DNA from: Candidatus Bathyarchaeota archaeon
Lineage (GTDB): Archaea > Thermoproteota > Bathyarchaeia > TCS64
Assembly: GCA_018652685.1 (NCBI GenBank)
Contig: JABIBQ010000010.1
Coordinates: 1-35,301, forward strand
Direction: 5' to 3'
Length of the DNA stretch: 35,301 nt
The translations under genes and the position numbers were made by a program. Position 1 is the stretch's first letter; the number at the start of each line of letters is the position of its first letter. Below the pieces are notes generated by a model that saw nothing but the letters and a program-made list of their open reading frames with translations, had not been told where the DNA came from and searched no databases. This document shows, in pieces, positions 1-7,650 of the stretch.

Positions 1-471
1 AACGCGATGGTTCTTGCCAACAGCAACGAGCACACCGAGAGAGGCTTCGGCACGAGCGTATCAGAGGCCGCCCGGCTTATGGTTGACAAGCGGTTCAGGA
101 AGGGGGAGCACATCAGGAGGGCGACGAGTATGCTCTCCCCCATCAAGAGTTACGGATCAGACGACCCGGAAATAACCATGGTTGGATGGGGCTCCACAAA
201 GGGGCCCGCTCTGGAGACCATCGGGCTACTATCGGGGCAGGGAGTAAAGGCAAGATATGTCCAGATCAGGATTATGGAGCCGTTCCCTGATGGACTGATG
301 GAGTACCTATCAGGGGAGACTGTGCTCTTCGAGAACAACAGGACGGCCTCGTTGGGGACTCTGATCAAGCTAAACACGGGTTACAAGTTCGAAAACATGG
401 GCTTAAGGTACGACGGGAGATCGTTGACACCGAATGAGATGGTGTCCAAAGTTATGGAGGTGCTGGGATGA
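1..471 (+). CDS. 2-oxoacid:ferredoxin oxidoreductase alpha subunit, C-terminal part (truncated by window edge)
   Basis: The reading frame is open from base 1 and ends in TGA, so only the last 156 residues are visible. The stretch resembles the C-terminal half of the alpha subunit of KorAB-type 2-oxoacid:ferredoxin oxidoreductases: a transketolase-C-like segment with 'GWGSTKGPALE', then 'VQIRIMEPFP' and 'LFENNRTASLGTLIK'. The alpha subunit works with the TPP-binding beta subunit to decarboxylate a 2-oxoacid to acyl-CoA and pass electrons to ferredoxin in the cytoplasm. The stop overlaps the start of the beta-subunit gene (ATGA), which supports translational coupling and pairing. Substrate (2-oxoglutarate, pyruvate or branched 2-oxoacids) cannot be told from this part. 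An internal ATG at base 7 is not a likely start because the frame runs in from upstream. Confidence 0.88.
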   Translation, partial: NAMVLANSNEHTERGFGTSVSEAARLMVDKRFRKGEHIRRATSMLSPIKSYGSDDPEITMVGWGSTKGPALETIGLLSGQGVKARYVQIRIMEPFPDGLMEYLSGETVLFENNRTASLGTLIKLNTGYKFENMGLRYDGRSLTPNEMVSKVMEVLG

Positions 472-1316
472 GCAAGCGGTATGATACTCCAGCGACCAAC
501 ACTTGGTGTCCCGGTTGTGGAAACTTTACTATATTGAATGTCGTGAAGCAGACATTTGACGAGATGAACATCGATCCATGGGAGGCTGTGGCAGTCACAG
601 GCATTGGTTGCCACGGAAAGTTAACGGATTATATCGGGGTCAACGGGATTCACACAATCCACGGTAGGGTACTGCCCGTGTCCTCCGCCATTAAACTGGC
701 GAACCATGAACTGAAAGTTCTCGGCTTCGCTGGAGACGGGGACGCTTTCAACATCGGGATTGGACACTTCGCCCACGCCGTACGCAGGAACGTGGATTTG
801 ACGTACATAATCCACAACAATCTCATCTACGGCCTCACCACGGGACAGACCAGCCCCACGAGCACGAAGGGGTACGTATCGAAAACCAGCCCGAGGGGTA
901 GCTGGGAGAAGGCCATCAACCCGTTGACCCAGGCGTTGACTGCGAGGGCGACGTTTGTATCAAGGGCGTATGTGGGGGAGTTCAGCCACTTCAAGGACGT
1001 ACTCAAACAGGCAATTAACCACGAGGGGTTCGCTCTTGTTGATGTCTTACAGCCGTGCATTAGCTGGAACAAAGTGAATACCTACGAGTTCTACAGGAAC
1101 AGGGTGTTCAAACTTGAGGAGACGGGTCACAACTCGGAAGACTGGGACCTAGCGTACCTCAGGGCTGAACAGTGGGGGGACCAGATACCCATTGGTGTCT
1201 TCTACAAGTCAGATGAACCGCCGTATAGGGAGAACTTCCCTGCCTTGAAGAAGGGAATGCTGGTCAATCAGCCGCTTCGCAGGGACATGGAGAAACTGTT
1301 CAGGGAGTTCATGTGA
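468..1316 (+). CDS. korB: 2-oxoacid:ferredoxin oxidoreductase beta subunit (TPP-binding)
   Basis: A 282-residue protein of normal length for KorB/PorB-type beta subunits. Near the N-terminus 'NTWCPGCGNF' (Cys14, Cys17) is the characteristic WCPGCG motif. Residues about 87-135 hold the thiamine diphosphate/Mg site, 'GFAGDGDAFNIG' followed by 'NNLIYGLTTGQTSPTS'. The protein binds TPP and, with the alpha subunit encoded just upstream, catalyses CoA- and ferredoxin-dependent oxidative decarboxylation of 2-oxoacids. The ATG overlaps the alpha-subunit stop by four bases. No gamma or delta ferredoxin-like subunit follows, as in two-subunit KorAB enzymes where gamma is fused to alpha. The gene ends three bases before the stop of a convergent hydrolase. 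The symbol reflects the family. Specificity for 2-oxoglutarate over other 2-oxoacids is not shown. Confidence 0.9.
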   Translation: MSKRYDTPATNTWCPGCGNFTILNVVKQTFDEMNIDPWEAVAVTGIGCHGKLTDYIGVNGIHTIHGRVLPVSSAIKLANHELKVLGFAGDGDAFNIGIGHFAHAVRRNVDLTYIIHNNLIYGLTTGQTSPTSTKGYVSKTSPRGSWEKAINPLTQALTARATFVSRAYVGEFSHFKDVLKQAINHEGFALVDVLQPCISWNKVNTYEFYRNRVFKLEETGHNSEDWDLAYLRAEQWGDQIPIGVFYKSDEPPYRENFPALKKGMLVNQPLRRDMEKLFREFM

Positions 1317-1319
1317 CGC

Positions 1320-2204
1320 CTAGAGTCTATTAATCAGTTCAACCTTCTGGACGTTCTTGTGAAACAGGAGTAAAGCGTCCAGTTTCCTGAGGTCAACATG
1401 TGTGTTCATGCAGGGCGTTACGTGGGACGCGTTCTTTATGTGTTTCACAAGTATGTTTTCGTCGAGATAGCCATCAGGCAGCGCCTTCCTTGATTTCTTG
1501 ACTAGGATATCATTGGTGCCGAACATCATCAGGGAGGGTTTTCCCCAATCCTTGAGCTTCTTGGTGTATCCTGAGAGGATCGTCACTGCATCCTGTATTA
1601 TCTCGGGGTTCAAGTTGAAATCGTAGTGTTCATAGCCGAACTCCGGAGCCTTCATCATAACGTCATTCAGAAACCTCAAGGTCTCTTTGTCGAAGACATA
1701 GTGGAGCAAATTTCGAAGGTCTACCTTGTAATCGAAGCTGTACAGATAGCTGAGGAGATAGTTGATGAACCCTTTCTCACTGCTCCTCAGAAGGTGCTCG
1801 GTGGGGCTACCGTAGGTGACGACGTGACTGATCTTTTCATTGAGGAGAACAGCGTCGACCAGAATGTAGCTGCCCATACTGTGTCCGAACCCCATCACAT
1901 CCTCGACACCGTATTCATCGCAGAGGTAATCAACGGAGATATCAATGATCTCAGCGAACTTTTTAAACTGGACATCGTTTCGGTGAATCGTCTCCCCTTG
2001 GTAATCAGGGATTATGACGTATGCGTTCAGCGATTTGCACAGATAATTTGCCATGCACTGGAACTCTCTTGAGAGGGATTTCCTGTTAATAATTGCACCA
2101 TGAACGAGAACTAGCCCTCTTCTTGATTTCGTATCATCAGGTATCTTCAGGTCAGCCACAATTTCGTAGTCTGGGCTTGAGATACGGAGCTCCCGGCTGT
2201 TCAC
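1320..2204 (-). CDS. alpha/beta hydrolase family protein
   Basis: A 294-residue alpha/beta-hydrolase-fold protein. 'GLVLVHGAI' (residues 30-38) is the oxyanion-hole strand, 'GFGHSMGSY' places the nucleophile at Ser109, 'MFGTNDILV' carries the probable acid, and 'NASHVTP' the probable catalytic His. The class acts on esters, amides, epoxides or thioesters, so substrate cannot be assigned. No signal peptide is visible, so it is likely cytoplasmic. The start is GTG at 2204. A TATA-like TATTATAC lies about 20-30 bases upstream, predicting a transcript that begins almost at the start codon. It is divergent from the M20 amidohydrolase and convergent with korB. Confidence 0.8.
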   Translation of the reverse strand: MNSRELRISSPDYEIVADLKIPDDTKSRRGLVLVHGAIINRKSLSREFQCMANYLCKSLNAYVIIPDYQGETIHRNDVQFKKFAEIIDISVDYLCDEYGVEDVMGFGHSMGSYILVDAVLLNEKISHVVTYGSPTEHLLRSSEKGFINYLLSYLYSFDYKVDLRNLLHYVFDKETLRFLNDVMMKAPEFGYEHYDFNLNPEIIQDAVTILSGYTKKLKDWGKPSLMMFGTNDILVKKSRKALPDGYLDENILVKHIKNASHVTPCMNTHVDLRKLDALLLFHKNVQKVELINRL

Positions 2205-2310
2205 GGTTCAGAAACTGCGTTTAGTATAATAACAGATATGGATGTGAAATCGATATTCTCACCTATTAATTATGAGACGTGTTTTATTTTATAGCCGGAC
2301 TTAATAACTC

Positions 2311-3489
2311 ATGGATTACAAAGCGGCCACAGGCAAGTGGATTGATGATTATACTGAGGAAATAATAGGTGTCAGCAAGCGCATCCACGCTGAGCCAGAG
2401 CTAGGCCATCAGGAGTTCAAGGCATCAAAGCTTCTCGTGGAGGAGCTTGAGAAGCACGGCTTCGAGGTTAAGCTGGGGGTCGCGGGTATGAAAACTGCTT
2501 TCATTGCAAGGAAGGGAGACGGTAGCCCGAAAATCGGCATCCTGGCCGAGTATGACTGCCTACCAGGGTTAGGGCACGCCTGCGGGCACAACCTTATTGC
2601 GGCATCAGCCCTCGGCGCAGCAGTGGGACTGGGAGAGATAATTGATGAACTTTGTGCCACGGTAATTGTCTACGGGACGCCGGCCGAGGAAGGGGTAGTC
2701 CAGAACGCCGGCGGTAAGGTGATCATGATTGATGAGATCAAGGAGGCCGATGTATCCATGATGATCCACGCCGGGCCCTCTTGGGGTAGCTACAGCACTA
2801 CCAACGCGCGAGAGAGCTTCCTCGTAGAGTTCCACGGCAAGAGCAGTCACGCGGGTGCAGCACCTGAGAAGGGCGTGAACGCACTGGAAGGAGTCATACT
2901 CACGTTCCAAGGAATCAACGCACTGCGCCAGCACATCAACAGGGACATCAGGATACACGGCATCATCAAGCACGGCGGGGACAGCCCCAACACCATACCT
3001 GACTACGCCTCGGCACACCTCTACGTCAGGGCCCCGTCCATGCCCATGCTTGATGAGACATACGGCAGAGTCAAGGCCATCATCAAGGGTGCGGAGCTAG
3101 CTACAGGGGCTACAAGCAAGGTATCCCAGGTAGCAAACACTTACGCGAACAAAATACCCAACAAGGTCCTCAGCAACCTGTTCAGAGAAAACGTTGGTTT
3201 AGGAGGAACTGATTATCCCAAGGAATTGACGCCAAAAAAGAGTGGTGCATCAACTGATTTCGGCAACGTCAGCCAGGAGATGCCTGCCCTGAGCGGATAC
3301 ATCAACATCGGGGACGTGACACTACACAGCCCAAATGGCACAGAGATGACATGTACGCCAAGAGCACATGAGGCAATGATCATAGGAGCAAAAGCCCTCG
3401 CATACACTGCGATAGATTTGATAACTGATTCAGATGTTTTGGAGAAGGTTAAAGAGGAGCACCGAAAGAGGCTGGAGGAGCAGGATTAA
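2311..3489 (+). CDS. M20 family amidohydrolase/dipeptidase (AbgB/PM20D2-like)
   Basis: A 392-residue M20-clan metallopeptidase. 'GILAEYDCLPGLGHACGHNL' (about residues 72-91) holds metal-binding Asp, Cys and His residues, 'GTPAEEG' the catalytic and metal Glu pair, a dimerisation domain follows (about 165-290, 'HGKSSHAG'), and 'STDFGNVS' closes the site. This motif set matches the amidohydrolase subgroup that includes AbgB (p-aminobenzoyl-glutamate hydrolase) and PM20D2 (dipeptides of basic residues), which cleave amide bonds of N-acyl or unusual dipeptides. The stop codon overlaps the ATG of the next gene (TAATG), so the two form an operon. T-rich TATA-like elements lie at about 2264-2295. 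The exact substrate is unknown. Peptide breakdown is likely from the neighbouring dipeptidase-like and aminotransferase genes. Confidence 0.85.
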   Translation: MDYKAATGKWIDDYTEEIIGVSKRIHAEPELGHQEFKASKLLVEELEKHGFEVKLGVAGMKTAFIARKGDGSPKIGILAEYDCLPGLGHACGHNLIAASALGAAVGLGEIIDELCATVIVYGTPAEEGVVQNAGGKVIMIDEIKEADVSMMIHAGPSWGSYSTTNARESFLVEFHGKSSHAGAAPEKGVNALEGVILTFQGINALRQHINRDIRIHGIIKHGGDSPNTIPDYASAHLYVRAPSMPMLDETYGRVKAIIKGAELATGATSKVSQVANTYANKIPNKVLSNLFRENVGLGGTDYPKELTPKKSGASTDFGNVSQEMPALSGYINIGDVTLHSPNGTEMTCTPRAHEAMIIGAKALAYTAIDLITDSDVLEKVKEEHRKRLEEQD

Positions 3490-4229
3490 TGGAGATCCAA
3501 CAGGTCGGTTCAAGGGGATACCTGTTCACATGGGATGTGCCGTACAAGACGAACGTCTACGCGATAAACGGGGACAAACACCTGTTCATCTGTGACACGT
3601 TCCTCGGCATCGAGCCTTTGGAGGAAGCATACGAGTACCTGAGAGAAGTGGGAATCGATAAACCGGTGATTGTGTTCATCAGCCACGGGGATTACGACCA
3701 TTACTGGGGAAACGGCGCGTTCAAGAACACGGTTATACTAGCTCAGGAAGGCTGCTGGGAGAGAATTCACGATGAGCACGAGGAGACATACGCGAGGCAC
3801 ACGCATCACAAGATGGGAATGGTTGAACTTGTCCTTCCAAACATGATATTCAAGGAACGGGTAATATTCCCCGAGGACGGCGTCGAGTTCTACCACACAC
3901 CGGGGCACTCCAAGGACTCATCCAGCTGCATGGACGTAAAGGACCACATCCTATTCGTGGGGGACAACGTCGAGTCCCCGTTGCCTTACATCTATAGTCA
4001 GGACCTTGACGTGTACATCAATTCCCTTGAAGGATACATTGAGAGGACTCCAAAAACGGTGATCTCCGGGCATGACCCGCCCATGAGTAATCTGAGCCTA
4101 GTGAAGGAGAATCTTGATTACGTAAAAAAGGTGAAAAATGACAAGGTCGACACCAGCAAGCTCGATGAGCGATCCAAAAAGATCCATGAACAGAACATGA
4201 AAACTATGGAAGGAACAAAAACCTTCTAG
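3489..4229 (+). CDS. metallo-beta-lactamase-fold hydrolase with variant HxDxDH motif
   Basis: A 246-residue metallo-beta-lactamase-fold protein. The metal motif reads 'FISHGDYDHYWGN': His66, Asp68, Asp70, His71, so the second His of the usual HxHxDH is Asp. Later elements 'HTPGHSKDS', 'FVGDNVES' and 'ISGHDPP' match the remaining ligand positions of the fold. Such proteins hydrolyse thioesters, lactones, phosphodiesters or other substrates using one or two metals. The C-terminus (about 215-246) is a charged, probably helical tail. The ATG overlaps the stop of the M20 amidohydrolase, so the pair is probably co-translated and may act on one pathway. No export signal is visible. Function is not assignable beyond the fold. 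Confidence 0.8.
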   Translation: MEIQQVGSRGYLFTWDVPYKTNVYAINGDKHLFICDTFLGIEPLEEAYEYLREVGIDKPVIVFISHGDYDHYWGNGAFKNTVILAQEGCWERIHDEHEETYARHTHHKMGMVELVLPNMIFKERVIFPEDGVEFYHTPGHSKDSSSCMDVKDHILFVGDNVESPLPYIYSQDLDVYINSLEGYIERTPKTVISGHDPPMSNLSLVKENLDYVKKVKNDKVDTSKLDERSKKIHEQNMKTMEGTKTF

Positions 4230-4245
4230 AAAGAAGAAATACGCT

Positions 4246-4749
4246 CTACTCGGGCTTCTCTTCGGCTTCCTTAACTGGGATGTAAATATCCACTTGCTCC
4301 TCGCTGACATGCCTCTGGAGCATGAAGGGAGCTGACTCCTCCAGGCCGGACTCCTTGCTAAACAGCTGCTTGTACATCTTGTCCCATGTCTCGGGCTCGA
4401 TTTCTGCAGGATTCATACTGTAGACTGCATAGCCACCCTTGGGTAGTGTCTTCTTGACCATGTCGTCCGGTGCCTTCGAGTCGTCGCTGACGCGGAAACC
4501 GATGAACATGTCCTCCTTGTCGGTACCCTCAATCCTGTTGTCCCAGGCCCACATCATGTAGATACAATCGTCCTGGATACCCTGGACTCTTTCCCATTTG
4601 CCAAGGAGTCTCTCGATGAGCTCTGAGGTGATGGTCTCCTCTTCCTCGGCGTTGGACTTGTCCACTGTGGACACGTACCCGATGAGGGACACCTTCTCAA
4701 GCTGACCGATGACTGGCTCCATTTCATCGAACAGAACAGCGGTCTCCAT
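4246..4749 (-). CDS. GyrI-like / AraC effector-binding-domain protein
   Basis: A 167-residue soluble acidic protein resembling the stand-alone GyrI-like small-molecule-binding fold found at the end of BmrR and AraC regulators. The pattern includes an N-terminal strand 'VIGQLEKVSLIGYVSTV', a central helical region with 'LLGKWERVQGI', the 'DMFIGFRVSD' strand and 'LPKGGYAVYSMNPAEI', followed by a 'W..MYKQLF' helix. There is no DNA-binding domain, so a role as ligand binder, enzyme or anti-effector is possible. It converges with the metallo-beta-lactamase-fold gene (16 bases between stops). About 470 bases of apparently non-coding DNA lie upstream. The family match rests on pattern only. Confidence 0.6.
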   Translation of the reverse strand: METAVLFDEMEPVIGQLEKVSLIGYVSTVDKSNAEEEETITSELIERLLGKWERVQGIQDDCIYMMWAWDNRIEGTDKEDMFIGFRVSDDSKAPDDMVKKTLPKGGYAVYSMNPAEIEPETWDKMYKQLFSKESGLEESAPFMLQRHVSEEQVDIYIPVKEAEEKPE

Positions 4750-5216
4750 TTTATAGGTATCTTTGAAGAAGCCATATCAAAGCTATTTTGCCTTCAATCT
4801 GGCGGACAACAAAGGTGAGAAAACATTATTTCCACATATCCAATTCCACATACAGGACCCCGAGGGAATATGTTTTCGAAGTGACATGCATGCCACACGC
4901 TAACACATGCATCTCATGAACACCGCCAAATACATCGTTTATGGTCTTCAAGCCACTGCACCATACCCCTATCTGTTGTCACTGGGCACCACCCCTTCTC
5001 ACCAGATAAATAAAGTCACCAAGTAACAACCTGTAGATACTGCGGTCACATATCAAAGCCCATAGATAACAAACTATTTTCCTCTTTATGTCAGGTTATT
5101 TGATGCAAGGCCATCGGAAATAAATTTTGTTCCGCTTATATCCAGTGGCTGCGGCTCCCGAAACTCCTCCTTTGCCAACAATATTATACCTAGAATACTG
5201 AGTATCCTCGATTAAT
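4750..5216. other. long intergenic region without a convincing gene
   Basis: This 467-base gap separates the effector-binding gene (minus) from the first dipeptidase-like gene (plus). It is richer in A+T than its surroundings. It holds the TATA-like element at 5181-5189 near its right end and should also hold the leftward promoter of the effector-binding gene. A minus-strand frame stays open for roughly 50 codons between about 4835 and 4995, but it lacks a good start and does not resemble a known family. No tRNA, repeat array or strong terminator was found. Confidence 0.5.
5181..5189 (+). promoter_or_regulatory. TATA-like promoter element of first M19-like gene
   Basis: ATATTATAC lies about 30 bases before the TTG start at 5217, which predicts transcription starting only a few bases before the codon. 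That is a nearly leaderless arrangement, common in archaea, and agrees with the absence of a Shine-Dalgarno sequence. Confidence 0.5.
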
Positions 5217-6299
5217 TTGTCAAGAAGCTACCTGGATCTATCCAAGGAAGAGCTGGCGCACGCCACCGCCCTCCACGCGGAGAGCATCGTCATCGACGCC
5301 AGCACCGTTGGTTTCATCGAACACGTAGGCGAGGACATGATGCTGGACGACCTCATCAAGGGAGGTGTAACCGCCAGCAATGCCACCGTCTGCATGCAAC
5401 ACAACCTCAGTGAGGCAATGGGGGAGCTGGCCAAGTACCACGACTGGGCCAAGAAGAAACAGGATAAGACCATCATAGTAAAGACCTCCGAGGACATCGT
5501 CAACGCTAAGAAGGATGGAAAGACCGGGATAATACTCGGCCCCCAAGACAGCCAGTTTCTAGAGGGCAAGACCCGGTTCCTTGACATCGCACACATGATG
5601 GGCGTCAGGATCATCCAGCTAAGCTACAGCTGGAGAAACTTCGCGGCAGACGGCTGCTGGGAACCAAGAGACGGTGGCCTAAGCAAGTACGGGTTCGAGC
5701 TCGTCGAAGCCATGAACAAGAAGGGCATGCTCATCGATCTGAGCCACGTCGGCGACAACAGCACAATGGACGCCATAAATCACAGCAAGGTTCCCGTGAG
5801 CTTCACACATGTCTGCCCAAGGGAGACAACACCCACGGGCCTGAGCAAATACGCTGAATGGTCAGGGGGAGAAAGGTTCACCAAGATAGCCCTTGAAAGG
5901 GGAAGGACAAACGAGGCCCTGCAGGCATGCGCAGAGAAAAGGGGCATTGTTGGGGTTACGCCTTTCTTCGCCAAGAAGGCTGGCCCCAGTACGTACACCG
6001 ATGACCTCATGGACCAGATCGATTACTGCGTGGACCTCGTGGGTGTAGACCACGTGGCATACGGGAGCGACCTGGACTACAGGAACAGCGTTACAAGGGC
6101 AGCGTACATCCGCAGGTACCCAGAGAAGATCGACGTATCATACCACACTGCGATGCCAAAAGAGTGGGGGTACGGCTGGTTAGAGCACACGCCCAACCTC
6201 ACAAAAGGACTTGTTGCCCGAGGGTACAGCGACGCCGAGGCGAAGAAGATCCTGGGCGAGAACTGGGTCAAGCTCTTCAAGCGGGTTTGGGGCGAGTAG
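5217..6299 (+). CDS. M19 membrane-dipeptidase-like protein, copy 1, with altered metal-ligand positions
   Basis: A 360-residue protein with the TIM-barrel layout of renal dipeptidase (M19, COG2355). 'GPQDSQFLEG' (108-117) aligns with the family's GIEG segment, 'GVRIIQLSYSWRN' with GvRyltLTH, 'GMLIDLSHVGD' gives His177, 'PVSFTHVCPR' gives His198, and 'AYGSDLD' is the late Asp motif. The N-terminal HxD of true dipeptidases (VIDGHND) is replaced here by 'VIDASTVG', and the bridging Glu by Gln110. Two His ligands remain, so metal content and activity may differ from classic dipeptidases. There is no signal peptide or lipid anchor, so it is cytoplasmic. The TTG start is chosen because 'MSRSYLDLSK' aligns with 'MGRSYLDLSK' of the adjacent copy, which starts with ATG. 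Confidence 0.82.
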   Translation: MSRSYLDLSKEELAHATALHAESIVIDASTVGFIEHVGEDMMLDDLIKGGVTASNATVCMQHNLSEAMGELAKYHDWAKKKQDKTIIVKTSEDIVNAKKDGKTGIILGPQDSQFLEGKTRFLDIAHMMGVRIIQLSYSWRNFAADGCWEPRDGGLSKYGFELVEAMNKKGMLIDLSHVGDNSTMDAINHSKVPVSFTHVCPRETTPTGLSKYAEWSGGERFTKIALERGRTNEALQACAEKRGIVGVTPFFAKKAGPSTYTDDLMDQIDYCVDLVGVDHVAYGSDLDYRNSVTRAAYIRRYPEKIDVSYHTAMPKEWGYGWLEHTPNLTKGLVARGYSDAEAKKILGENWVKLFKRVWGE

Positions 6300-6311
6300 C
6301 CCACTCATTTT

Positions 6312-6324
6312 TTTATAGTATAAA
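6312..6324 (+). promoter_or_regulatory. TATA-like promoter element of second M19-like gene
   Basis: An A/T-rich stretch TTATAGTATAAAC sits 23-35 bases before the ATG at 6347. It implies that the second paralog has its own promoter, with a transcript starting near its start codon, rather than depending only on readthrough. The preceding T-run (about 6308-6313) could also end transcripts of copy 1. Confidence 0.45.
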
Positions 6325-6346
6325 CACGTTGCTATCAGGGATTGTT

Positions 6347-7444
6347 ATGGGTAGAAGCTATCTAGACCTGAGTAAGGACGAGAAGGAGCACGCTCTCGCC
6401 CTGCACAAGGAGAGCATCGTCATCGACAGCAGTATCGTTAGTGTCATCGAGTACGTCACAGAGGACATGTGGCTCGACGACGTAATGAAAGGGGGACTCA
6501 CTGCCAGCAACATAACTGTGGGTATGCAGCGCAGGTTCACGGAGGCACTCCAGCAGATCATTGAGCACAACCACTGGGCCAAGAAGAATGAGGACAGGGT
6601 CATCGTGGTCAAGAAGGCCAGCGATATCGAGAGGGCAAAGAAGGAGGGCAAGCATGGAATAATGTACGGACCCCAGGACAGCATGTTTCTTGAGAGGGAT
6701 GTCAATCTCCTGGATGTGGCCTACGACCACGGACTGAGAGCTATGCAACTCACCTACAACTGGAAGAACGAAGTGGGCGATGGCTGCAGGGAAAAGAAGG
6801 ACAGCGGATTATCATGGTTTGGTGAGGCAGTTGTGGAGAGAATGAACAAGCTAGGAATACTCATAGACCTCAGCCATACAGGAGACCAGACATGCTGGGA
6901 TGCCATTGAGCAGAGCAAGGACCCGGTCAGCTTCACACACATCATACCAAGGCGGAGCGCACCCGAAAAAGTAGGTGGCTACGCCGAGTGGGCTAACAGG
7001 GCAACAAGCCTCTGGGGCGACTTCGTCGGGTACAGCAAGCAGAGGGGCAAGCCCGACGACATGATGCAGGCATGCGTCGAGAAGGGGGGTGTTATCGGGG
7101 TGACCCCGTTCTTCGCCAAGAAGTCAGGTCCAAGTAACCTCACCGATGACCTTATGGACCAACTGGACGAGACCGTGGACATCGTCGGGGTCAACAACAC
7201 AGGCTTCGGATCGGACCTAGAGTTCCCAAACACCGTGATGCGGGCAGCGTTCATCTACAAGAACCCGGATAGGATTGACGTGGACTACTTCACGCCCATG
7301 GACAAAGAGTGGGGGTACGGCTTCATGGAGAACATGCCCAACTTCACAATGGGGCTGGTTGCCAGGGGCTACTCGGACCAAGAGATAAAAAAGATCCTGG
7401 GCCTAAATTTCCTAAAGCTCTTCAAAAGGGTCTGGGGAGCCTAA
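6347..7444 (+). CDS. M19 membrane-dipeptidase-like protein, copy 2 (tandem paralog)
   Basis: A 365-residue paralog of the preceding gene, clearly alignable along its whole length: same N-terminus, 'GPQDSMFLER', 'GILIDLSHTGD', 'PVSFTHIIPRR', 'GVIGVTPFFAKKSGPS', 'GFGSDLE' and a 'FLKLFKRVWGA' tail. It shares the same departures from the M19 active site: no N-terminal HxD ('VIDSSIVS') and Gln in place of the bridging Glu. The shared pattern shows the change predates the duplication and has been kept. A TATA-like element lies just upstream. The frame is open for 61 codons before this ATG, but that part overlaps copy 1 and is not homologous, so the ATG at 6347 is preferred. Activity on dipeptides or D-amino-acid compounds is inference only. 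Confidence 0.82.
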   Translation: MGRSYLDLSKDEKEHALALHKESIVIDSSIVSVIEYVTEDMWLDDVMKGGLTASNITVGMQRRFTEALQQIIEHNHWAKKNEDRVIVVKKASDIERAKKEGKHGIMYGPQDSMFLERDVNLLDVAYDHGLRAMQLTYNWKNEVGDGCREKKDSGLSWFGEAVVERMNKLGILIDLSHTGDQTCWDAIEQSKDPVSFTHIIPRRSAPEKVGGYAEWANRATSLWGDFVGYSKQRGKPDDMMQACVEKGGVIGVTPFFAKKSGPSNLTDDLMDQLDETVDIVGVNNTGFGSDLEFPNTVMRAAFIYKNPDRIDVDYFTPMDKEWGYGFMENMPNFTMGLVARGYSDQEIKKILGLNFLKLFKRVWGA

Positions 7445-7476
7445 ACCACCAAGATTAGTAGAGTATCTTGATGGTT
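7444..7476 (+). terminator. stem-loop after the M19-like genes
   Basis: AACCACCAAGAT (7444-7455) and ATCTTGATGGTT (7465-7476) can pair in 11 of 12 positions around a nine-base loop, immediately after the stop codon of copy 2. There is no T-run directly behind it, so it could be a processing or stability element rather than a terminator. Confidence 0.4.
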
Positions 7477-7616
7477 TCCTCTATCTCCATGCCAACCTTT
7501 GCCTGTTCCTGAATATACAGATCAGCTGGGACACACTGCTCGGGTCGGTAAACTCCTTTTTTTTCTATATGCCCTCTTCCCAGAATCGAAGGGATTTGAA
7601 GGCGTAAAAAAACTTG
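7455..7616 (-). pseudogene. possible remnant of a saccharopine-dehydrogenase-like gene (C-terminus)
   Basis: Directly downstream of the aminotransferase on the same strand, 53 codons remain open up to a TAA at 7455-7457. The translation contains 'ILGRGHIEKKGVYRPEQCV' and 'ADLYIQEQAKVGMEIEETI'. This resembles the 'G.I..KGVy.PE' C-terminal end of saccharopine dehydrogenase/carboxynorspermidine dehydrogenase-like proteins. There is no ATG near its 5' end, and an in-frame TAG closes it at 7617-7619. That suggests the 3' tail of a deleted gene rather than a working small protein. The match comes from pattern memory alone and could be chance. Confidence 0.35.
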
Positions 7617-7650
7617 CTAGAATATCGGTTGAGGATAATGATTGAGGGTT

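Noticed and set aside
4835..4995. An open minus-strand frame of about 50 codons in the long intergenic gap.
   Set aside because: Only a TTG start, no family resemblance, and frames of this length are expected by chance in a 470-base gap.
6164..6346. A longer start for the second M19-like gene.
   Set aside because: The extension lies inside the first copy in another frame, and the alignment of the two paralogs begins exactly at the ATG at 6347.
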